Positions 5,539-11,057 of a stretch of DNA of 11,057 nt are shown here, one piece after another (the first letter of the stretch is position 1; each line of letters begins with the position of its first letter). The translations under genes were made by a program, and so were the position numbers. The stretch is from Dehalococcoidia bacterium (lineage in GTDB: Bacteria > Chloroflexota > Dehalococcoidia > JACQUA01), in assembly GCA_030689845.1 (NCBI GenBank), contig JAUYHV010000164.1:1-11057 (forward strand), in the 5' to 3' direction. The notes beneath the pieces are model-generated. The model was given only the letters and a program-made list of their open reading frames with translations, did no database searches and was not told the origin of the DNA.

Positions 5539-7008
5539 CTACCAAAGCAGCGGTTCAGCCTCGGCCAGGACCCCCACCATCTCGTCGGCAATCCTTTCGG
5601 CTTCGTCCCCGTACTCCTGCAACAGGCTCTCCTTGGCCCATATCGAGAACAGGTAGCGTATGCAGCGCCGCTCATCCCTCTGGGACAGCAGAAATTCCGT
5701 GTGCTCCCGGTTTATGCAGATAATCCCCTGTTTCGGGTCATACCAACTCCGGTATGTGGATTTGGCTTCCGGGGGAGAGTAAAGCATTATGTGCGGAGCC
5801 CGTGTGGGAGTATGCAGCACCGGACGCGCTGTTTTCACAGTTGTCGTCCCGCTTTCCCCTTCCCCGAGGCGCCCCTCCGCCTGTCTTATAAAGATATGCC
5901 CCCTGTTCATCCCCGAAAAAGGCACCATGTTCATGTCCGTCAGCAGCCCCCTGTCCCGGTAGCGCAGGAACCTGTCGATAACCCTTCCCGCCCTGTTCAG
6001 CACGATGTTAAAACGTTGCTCCTGGGCCTGGGCGCTGACCTTCATTACGAGTTCCATAACCTGCGGTTCAAGTTGCCGCAGCCTGGACACAAAGACATTG
6101 TAAGTTTCGTCCTGGACCAGGGCGGTCTTGTCGGCGGTCCGCTTCAGCCGGTCGCAGCGGATGTAGCCCTCGAGACGTCCGTCCTGCCACGGCAATACCT
6201 TGAAATCTTCCAGGTCTGTCAGGGAGCAGATACGGGTACCGCCCCGTCCATAGAGGCCGATGGCGGCATCACCTGCCTCCCAGGGCAGGACATAAAGCTC
6301 CACTACCGCGGTGCCGGAACGGCCCAGCGACAGGCTGGTGGAAATAACCCTTACACCCCGGAAACGCTGAGGGTGAATCTGCTCCTGGTGATGGGCATCG
6401 GAAAGAGACATGCTGTAGACACTTCCCTTGAGGTCTGCGGCAAACTGCCTTCCCAGGAAACTCTTTATACGCTCTCCGGACAACTGAGAAGCAATTTCAG
6501 GTAAAATACCGCCCAGGTAGGCCACCGTCCCCCGGTCATGGTGCAGGTGAGCCCGGCACCCCTCGATTATCTCGGCGCCTCCCTTTTTCAACCAGGAGCG
6601 TTTCAGCACCAGGCAATTTGACGGCATGCCCTCAGAGGCCGATGATGCCAGGTGCAATTCATCAGCCAGGAGGGCAAAGGCCAAGATTCCTATACCCTGC
6701 TCCCCCCTCAGGGCAAGGTGGATTTTTTCCGAGTCGCCGATCCTCTCCAGTACCTGTTTCATCTTCTCAGGAGTCATGCCTACCCCGTTGTCCCTGACGG
6801 CTATTCCTTTAAGCCGCCGTTCCGTATGCCCGTTAACCACCGGCTCATATTGAAGCTCGATGGCTATCTGCCCTTCACCGGTCTTAGACTGCTCGATGGC
6901 ATCGGCGGCGTTCTCCACAAATTGTTTTACCGCTTCCAGAGGGTTGTGGCAGACCTTCGCCAGCACCTCGAAAACCCCGGTCCCTGTATGAAGCATTACT
7001 TTAGGCAT
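5539..7008 (-). CDS. GHKL (HSP90/MutL/histidine-kinase fold) ATPase of unknown role
   Basis: The 489-aa protein has a clear N-terminal GHKL ATP-binding domain: N-box QFVENAADAI at 30-39 (Glu32, Asn33, Asp36), G1 box VRDNGVGM at 71-78 (Asp73, Gly75, Gly77) and G2 loop RGEQGIGILAF at 101-111. The arrangement is like HSP90, MutL and MORC-type ATPases, with no histidine-kinase phosphoacceptor or sensor region, transmembrane segment or signal peptide seen. Residues from about 200 on match no domain I recognise; a Gly/Ser/Thr-rich linker near 380-395 separates off a C-terminal part. ATP-driven dimer closure is expected from the family, but the client is unknown. AAGGAGGT 6 bp before the ATG is a near-perfect ribosome binding site and fixes the start. 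It follows a MerR-type gene by 41 bp on the same strand and is probably co-transcribed with it. The tRNA-Pro element ends just beyond its stop codon. Confidence 0.8.
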   Translation of the reverse strand: MPKVMLHTGTGVFEVLAKVCHNPLEAVKQFVENAADAIEQSKTGEGQIAIELQYEPVVNGHTERRLKGIAVRDNGVGMTPEKMKQVLERIGDSEKIHLALRGEQGIGILAFALLADELHLASSASEGMPSNCLVLKRSWLKKGGAEIIEGCRAHLHHDRGTVAYLGGILPEIASQLSGERIKSFLGRQFAADLKGSVYSMSLSDAHHQEQIHPQRFRGVRVISTSLSLGRSGTAVVELYVLPWEAGDAAIGLYGRGGTRICSLTDLEDFKVLPWQDGRLEGYIRCDRLKRTADKTALVQDETYNVFVSRLRQLEPQVMELVMKVSAQAQEQRFNIVLNRAGRVIDRFLRYRDRGLLTDMNMVPFSGMNRGHIFIRQAEGRLGEGESGTTTVKTARPVLHTPTRAPHIMLYSPPEAKSTYRSWYDPKQGIICINREHTEFLLSQRDERRCIRYLFSIWAKESLLQEYGDEAERIADEMVGVLAEAEPLLW

Positions 7009-7049
7009 TATGCACCTCCTTTAATGCCCCGCTATATTGTGCAGCAAAT

Positions 7050-7298
7050 TTACGGATCTCCAAAAAGCTGCGGGTTTTGAAAATCCTGCAATCCTTTGTT
7101 AAAAGCCGTATCCCAGGTATATCCCAGCTTCCTGTACTTGATTATGGACTTAATCTTAGGCACATCGCTTTCCATGTAGTCTCTGACCCGGCGTTTCTTG
7201 ATGGTGGTGATGGAAACGTCAAAATATCCTTTTCTTTCCATGTACCTTATTTCATCAGGCGAAGCGCCTGTTACCCTGCTCATTTCCGTGATTCGCAT
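7050..7298 (-). CDS. Small MerR-type winged-helix DNA-binding protein
   Basis: The 82-aa protein opens with a MerR-like helix-turn-helix (MRITEMSRVTGASPDEIRYM) and a recognisable wing (about 25-45, KKRRVRDYMESDV), followed by a helix with KYRKLGYTWDTAF typical of the end of the MerR DNA-binding domain. It then stops, without the dimerisation coiled coil and effector-binding domain of full MerR proteins. It is likely a repressor/activator, or a DNA-targeting subunit for the GHKL ATPase encoded 41 bp downstream. A near-perfect sigma70 promoter lies 43 bp upstream. An overlapping 15-codon frame (7327-7280) starts earlier in the leader and crosses the start codon in another frame; it might couple translation. 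The ribosome binding site is weak (AGGA very close to the ATG), so the exact start is a little uncertain. Confidence 0.75.
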   Translation of the reverse strand: MRITEMSRVTGASPDEIRYMERKGYFDVSITTIKKRRVRDYMESDVPKIKSIIKYRKLGYTWDTAFNKGLQDFQNPQLFGDP

Positions 7299-7340
7299 TT
7301 CCTGGAAACTTTCATGATATTTTTCATGTATTTTTACACC

Positions 7341-7369
7341 ATTATATTCCCCGACGACTGATATGTCAA
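7341..7369 (-). promoter_or_regulatory. Near-perfect sigma70 promoter of the MerR-ATPase pair
   Basis: Read on the minus strand, TTGACA (7369-7364), a 17-bp spacer and TATAAT (7346-7341) match the consensus exactly. GTCAAT occurs three times on the + strand here (7365, 7373, 7406), the first inside the -35 box, which may reflect operator half-sites. Confidence 0.8.
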
Positions 7370-7385
7370 TAGGTCAATCACGCCA

Positions 7386-7426
7386 AATACTGGGATTTGA
7401 GAGGGGTCAATACTGAGAGGGGATTT
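7386..7426. repeat. Degenerate tandem repeat upstream of the promoter
   Basis: AATACTG occurs at 7386-7392 and 7409-7415, GAGAGGGG at 7399-7406 and 7415-7422, and GGATTT at 7393-7398 and 7421-7426. The order differs between copies. It lies upstream of the -35 box, where an activator or autoregulator could bind. Confidence 0.4.
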
Positions 7427-7455
7427 ATGCCTAAATAAAAGTTCTTAAATCAACA

Positions 7456-8667
7456 TCAAACACTGGAGGGGTGAGGTCCTCCCCCAGCAACCATAGGCCT
7501 TAAAAGGGAGGTAAGGATAACCCCCGTAACTGAAAAAACTATACCCGCAATGAAGGCAGCCTGGTAGCCGCCGGTAAGGTCGAACATGAACCCGGCAAAA
7601 TACGAACCGAAGGCAGAAGCAGACGCCTCGGCAAACCCAAGCGCCCCCATAATCAACCCTACGGAAACCAGCCCGAATGTCTCGGCAACCACGGTAAACC
7701 TCAAAACAGCCTGGGCTCCCCAGGCAAAACCGAAGACTACGGCAAACAGGTAAACTCCCCAGAGGTCGGAGGTCATAAGTACCCAAACCAGAGAGAGGGC
7801 TGTCATTGCGTAACTCAACATGAAAGCCGACCTGCTGTTCAGCCATCCCATACCCAACCTCCCGAAAACACTGGATACGGTGAGGATGGCCACTACTCTG
7901 GCGCCGTCGGTAAGGGAAAAACCAAGGTCCTGGACATGGGCCGCGATATGGGGCAAATAGGTGGACCTGCAAAAACCAAAACTGAAATATACCCCGGCTG
8001 CAAGCCAGAACTGTCTTGTTCGCATTGCCCTCGAAAGGGAAAACCCCTCAACCTGGACCCCGGTATTTTTCCCCCTGGAAGCCTGAGTTATTTCATCCCT
8101 TTCCCCGTCAGGAAATTGCCCCACATCTCTGGGGTCGCGTTTTATGATAAGCCCCGAGATTATGATACCGCCGAGGGCAACAACTCCCAGGATAAAATAG
8201 GCGGGCCGCCAACCATAATTCAGGATGAGCCATCCAGCCGTCGGCGCAAAAATAAAACCTCCAAAGCCCGCCCCAGTCTGGACCATCCCCGTCATCAGTC
8301 GCCGCCGTTTAATAAACCAGCGGGATATTGTCGCCATTATGGGGATGGTCGCCGTGCTCAATCCGATAGCCGACATCGCGTAGAACACCTGGAATTGCCA
8401 CAGGGCGTCTATCCGGGAAATAAGGATGTATGATATACCCAGGCATGAGCCGAACACGGTAACCACTACCCTGGGTCCGAGCCTATCGGTAAGTACGCCC
8501 ATGACAATGGCCAGAAAAGCCTGGACTATGGCTACCAGCGAATAGGCGAATACCGCATCCCCCCTGTTCCAGCCAAACTCATCCAGAAGCGGCTTGTAAA
8601 AAACACCGAAACTGCCGTGCAAGCCCCAGGATATTAACCATACGAAGAACCCGGAAGCTATTACCAC
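7456..8667 (-). CDS. MFS transporter, oxalate/formate antiporter-like (monocarboxylate porter group)
   Basis: This 12-helix inner-membrane carrier probably moves a small carboxylate or other organic anion. It shows the MFS motif A region GVLTDRLGPR at 57-66 between helices 2 and 3, a basic loop FIKRRR after helix 4, a hydrophilic central loop (about 170-205) and a second set of six hydrophobic helices. The order and wording resemble the OFA/monocarboxylate porter group. The substrate cannot be assigned. The start is a problem: the GTG at 8667 gives 403 aa but drops the family's usual N-terminal phrase; codons upstream encode KGKFFYGY in frame, yet no ATG, GTG or TTG lies between the GTG and the in-frame stop at 8778. 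An ATT start at 8706, with AGTAGGG 8 bp before it, would restore those residues. It follows the broken yqeC on the same strand. Confidence 0.85.
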   Translation of the reverse strand: MVIASGFFVWLISWGLHGSFGVFYKPLLDEFGWNRGDAVFAYSLVAIVQAFLAIVMGVLTDRLGPRVVVTVFGSCLGISYILISRIDALWQFQVFYAMSAIGLSTATIPIMATISRWFIKRRRLMTGMVQTGAGFGGFIFAPTAGWLILNYGWRPAYFILGVVALGGIIISGLIIKRDPRDVGQFPDGERDEITQASRGKNTGVQVEGFSLSRAMRTRQFWLAAGVYFSFGFCRSTYLPHIAAHVQDLGFSLTDGARVVAILTVSSVFGRLGMGWLNSRSAFMLSYAMTALSLVWVLMTSDLWGVYLFAVVFGFAWGAQAVLRFTVVAETFGLVSVGLIMGALGFAEASASAFGSYFAGFMFDLTGGYQAAFIAGIVFSVTGVILTSLLRPMVAGGGPHPSSV

Positions 8668-8789
8668 ATAGCCATAGAAAAACTTGCCTTTGTTTCCCCC
8701 GTTAATGGTCGTTACCCTACTCTCCTTCGTTTCAATCCTGCACAGCTTTAAATCCGGAAAACAAGTTATGCTGCTTTAATCAAGGTTGT

Positions 8790-9332
8790 TTACTTTGAAA
8801 TGATTTCCACCACCGGGCTGGACGACTGCAACCGGCCCAGTATAACACGTTCAATCCGGGGGTGTCCCCTGGAAATAACGGCCTCCGCCAGTTCCCTCCC
8901 CCGCACGAATCCCGGGTCCAGGTCCATCTTATTAATAAAAGGTATTATTCTCGCCTCGGACGGGCTTCCCCTGGTTAAACCCAGCGGGTGTGTTATTAAA
9001 ACCGCAACAGCGTCCCCGGTAACGAAATCACCGGGAGATAAACCGGTCAACTGCGAAACTATCTCCGGCCTGAACACGTTTTCTCCGGTCAGTTCTCTGC
9101 CCACGGCTTCGATTCCCACCACCGCTACCACCAGGGTCGTATTCGCCGGTATTACCGGTTCCGTGGAGTTGGGAGCTTTAAGCGACTTGCGGGCGGCCCC
9201 GTCCGCTTCTACGATAATATAATCAACAGACGCCAGCCGGGACAACTTTATTACTGCCTCAGGGCTTATCCCCCCCAGTTTGCCCGAAGGCAACCTCTCT
9301 TTGGCAACAGTAATATGTCTGTACTCATCCAT
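8790..9332 (-). pseudogene. yqeC: yqeC, selenium-dependent hydroxylase accessory protein, lacking its N-terminal P-loop part
   Basis: The readable 180 aa match the middle and C-terminal part of YqeC, a putative accessory protein of selenium-dependent molybdenum hydroxylases. Seen: GGISPEAV at 20-27, VDYIIVEADGAARKSLKAP at 36-54, EPVIPANTTLVV at 58-69, RPEIVSQLTGL at 88-98, and an NKMD G-protein-like box at 134-137. Homologous-looking codons continue in frame upstream of the ATG (about 9405-9333), then end at a TAG at 9449-9447. The family's first 50 or so residues, including the Walker A loop that binds nucleotide, are absent, and the nadE stop lies only 157 bp before the ATG, so the 5' part appears deleted. 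A GGGAGG 11 bp before the ATG might allow translation of the shortened form. Probably non-functional; a shortened functional protein is less likely. Confidence 0.65.
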
Positions 9333-9399
9333 CTTTAAACCAACCTCCCGGGTAAGTTTGTCTTCGTCTGCTTCCAGTATTAAAAGAGGGCTTTCAAAC

Positions 9400-9475
9400 C
9401 TTTGTACGGTAGGACAAGCGTCTCGCTTGTCAGGGGTAGCAGGGGGCTAAAGCCCTCTGTTGAGAAAGCTTTGTA
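9400..9475. repeat. Two-hairpin sequence flanked by CTTTGTA direct repeats, at the yqeC break
   Basis: GACAAGCG (9413-9420) and CGCTTGTC (9424-9431) form a perfect 8-bp stem with a 3-nt loop. CAGGGGGC (9440-9447) and GCCCTCTG (9452-9459) form a second with one G-T wobble. CTTTGTA flanks the pair at 9400-9406 and 9469-9475, each preceded by AAA plus one differing base. This resembles a small palindromic insertion with a target duplication. It fills the gap between nadE and the truncated yqeC. Confidence 0.5.
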
Positions 9476-9488
9476 AAAAATATCAGGT

Positions 9489-11057
9489 TCAGATGCTCTT
9501 ATACTTAGAGGTGATAGGCAATCGCCGGTCTTTGCCAAAAGCGCGTGGAGATATTTTTATTCCGGGCGGCGCCTGTCTTCGCTTGTATTCGTTTCCATCT
9601 ACCATCCTGACTACCCTGGCAACAACCTCCGGTTTATAGCCTGAGGCAATTATTTCCTGGGGGCTTTTATCCTCTTCTACATACAACTCTAAAATCGGGT
9701 CTAATTCTGCATACGGTGGCAGTGTATCACTATCTTTCTGATTAGCTCTTAGTTCCGCGGTAGGCTCTCTGGTTAATGACCTCTCAGGTATTATTTTCTT
9801 TCCCGCTTTATCATTTATATAATTACCCAGCTTATATACCTGCGTCTTTTGCACATCCTTGATTAATGCAAATCCCCCGGCCATATCTCCATAAAGGGTG
9901 CAATATCCCGTAGCATACTCACTCTTATTCCCCGTGGTAAGCAGCAGCCATCCAAACTTGTTAGAAAGAGCCATGAGCAAATTCCCTCTTATCCTCGCCT
10001 GGATGTTTTCCTCTGCAACCCCCGTCGCTGTCCCTTCAAAGGGTTTTTTAAGGGTAGACAGATAGGACTTATATACCTCCTCTATGGGTATAACAAGATG
10101 CTGTATGCCGAGGCTCTCGGCCATAATCCGTGCATCTACATTGCTAACTTCGGAAGTGAACCTGGAGGGCATGGATACACCAACTACATTCTGATTGCCC
10201 AGGGCCTCAGTGGCCAGAGCGGCCACCAGGCTGGAATCTATTCCCCCGGAAAGGCCTACAACTACTTTTTTAAATCCATTCTTCTTTACGTAGTCTCTCG
10301 TCCCCAGCACCAGGGCATCATGTATCTCTTCAACCGGTCCGAGGGGTTCTACCAAACGCCTTTTCAGGCGAGGTTTTTTTGAGCTACCAGATAAGGGAGG
10401 AACCTCTATTCGCTCGGATTTAGTGATCCCTACTTCTTCTTCAAGGGTAATCCTTTCTTTTCTCCTCCTGGGGTCATGCAAACGAGTCCGAAAAACGCTT
10501 TCCAGATTTAAGTCCAGAACTATAAAGTCCTCTTCAAATTGCTTTCCTCTGGCAATTAGTTCTCCCCGCTCGTTAAATACAACGCTGTCTCCATCGAAGA
10601 CCAGCTCATCCTGACCTCCCACGATATTAACATATGCCAGCGCAACCAGATTATCGGCAGCTCTGGTTGACAGCATTTTCTCCCTGAGCTCCCTCTTGCT
10701 GGCGCGGTATGGAGAAGCGCTGATATTGATAATTATCTCTGCCCCCGCCCTGGCTTGAGATACGGCGGGACCGTTGGGGTACCATATATCTTCACAAATA
10801 TTTACCCCTATACCCATATTTTCCAGAAAAAATACAGGCGCGCTTCTTCCTTCTTTGAAATAACGATTTTCATCAAAAACACTATAGTTTGGAAGATAGT
10901 TCTTATAATAAACGCCCACCCGCTTGCCGTCGGAAAGGAAAGCCGCGGCATTATATAAATCGTCACTGGCATCAACAAATCCTATAATCGCGGCGATTCC
11001 ACTGGTACTATAAGATATTCTTTCCAACTGGGCCAGATTATCTGAAATAAACTGGGA
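9489..11057 (-). CDS. nadE: Glutamine-dependent NAD+ synthetase (5' end outside window)
   Basis: This cytoplasmic enzyme makes NAD+ from deamido-NAD+, ATP and ammonia released from glutamine, the last step of NAD synthesis. The N-terminal nitrilase-type glutaminase domain shows the catalytic lysine in GVYYKNYLPNYSVFDENRYF and the nucleophilic cysteine in GVNICEDIW; the catalytic glutamate would lie beyond the edge. The C-terminal synthetase domain has the ATP pyrophosphatase loop GLSGGIDSS, then TTGNKSEYATGY and YGDMAGGFALIKDV, and ends with the usual basic region KRRQAPPGIKISPRAFGKDRR. The frame stays open through the last base of the window, with ten more codons (SQFISDNLAQ) before the first possible TTG, and the family's normal N-terminus is missing, so the gene is cut by the window and roughly 60-75 residues are unseen. 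No damage is visible in the remainder. Confidence 0.94.
   Translation of the reverse strand, partial: SQFISDNLAQLERISYSTSGIAAIIGFVDASDDLYNAAAFLSDGKRVGVYYKNYLPNYSVFDENRYFKEGRSAPVFFLENMGIGVNICEDIWYPNGPAVSQARAGAEIIINISASPYRASKRELREKMLSTRAADNLVALAYVNIVGGQDELVFDGDSVVFNERGELIARGKQFEEDFIVLDLNLESVFRTRLHDPRRRKERITLEEEVGITKSERIEVPPLSGSSKKPRLKRRLVEPLGPVEEIHDALVLGTRDYVKKNGFKKVVVGLSGGIDSSLVAALATEALGNQNVVGVSMPSRFTSEVSNVDARIMAESLGIQHLVIPIEEVYKSYLSTLKKPFEGTATGVAEENIQARIRGNLLMALSNKFGWLLLTTGNKSEYATGYCTLYGDMAGGFALIKDVQKTQVYKLGNYINDKAGKKIIPERSLTREPTAELRANQKDSDTLPPYAELDPILELYVEEDKSPQEIIASGYKPEVVARVVRMVDGNEYKRRQAPPGIKISPRAFGKDRRLPITSKYKSI

Noticed and set aside
5210..5656. 148-aa open frame on the + strand across the right end of the element
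   Set aside because: It runs over hairpin-rich DNA, across attR and into the antisense of the GHKL ATPase gene; its composition is low-complexity and it shows no family features.
5536..6504. 322-aa open frame on the + strand
   Set aside because: It is the antisense shadow of the GHKL ATPase gene, whose motifs and ribosome binding site are clear on the minus strand.
7386..7426. Start of a tandem repeat or CRISPR-like array
   Set aside because: There are only two imperfect copies with internal blocks in different order.
7445..7972. 175-aa open frame on the - strand overlapping the MFS gene
   Set aside because: It is out of frame with the transporter, which accounts for the hydrophobic helices and motif A in its own frame.

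Overview
The window looks like a chromosomal segment of a strictly anaerobic bacterium, most likely a Gram-positive Firmicute of the Peptococcaceae/Moorella type. This is inferred from gene content: a HydB/NuoF-type flavoprotein with a HoxU-like partner, a selenium-hydroxylase accessory protein (YqeC) remnant, strong AGGAGG-type ribosome binding sites and moderately GC-rich codon use. No database search was possible.

Layout: (1) Positions 14-2595, + strand: two genes of an NADH-linked electron-transfer module, a 619-aa NuoF/HydB-like subunit and a 237-aa HoxU/NuoG-N-terminus-like ferredoxin subunit. The catalytic partner (hydrogenase or formate dehydrogenase) is not in the window. (2) 2596-2816: gene-free, rich in palindromes, with a probable terminator. 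(3) 2817-2893: tRNA-Pro(UGG) with encoded CCA. (4) 2888-5472: an AT-rich block that starts at the 3' end of the tRNA and is bounded by an exact 16-bp direct repeat (2888-2903 and 5457-5472). It reads as a small integrated element whose only substantial gene is a divergent UvrD/Rep-type helicase, preceded by a possible 44-aa small ORF and a good sigma70-type promoter. No integrase is visible. The element ends in about 340 bp of non-coding DNA packed with inverted repeats. (5) 5539-7298, - strand: a MerR-type DNA-binding protein followed by a GHKL ATPase, behind a near-perfect sigma70 promoter. (6) 7456-8667, - strand: an MFS transporter of the oxalate/formate antiporter-like group. (7) 8790-9332, - strand: a yqeC gene that has lost its N-terminal P-loop region; a short palindromic insert-like sequence lies at the break. 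(8) 9489-11057, - strand: glutamine-dependent NAD+ synthetase, running off the right edge.

The first two genes and NadE are ordinary redox and cofactor metabolism. The parts that depart from ordinary chromosome are the tRNA-Pro-integrated helicase element, the MerR-GHKL ATPase pair and the decapitated yqeC. The helicase element is the best candidate for an undescribed system: one nucleic-acid motor, a possible tiny upstream partner, a terminator-like hairpin inside the gene, and a structured tail, all carried between att-like repeats.
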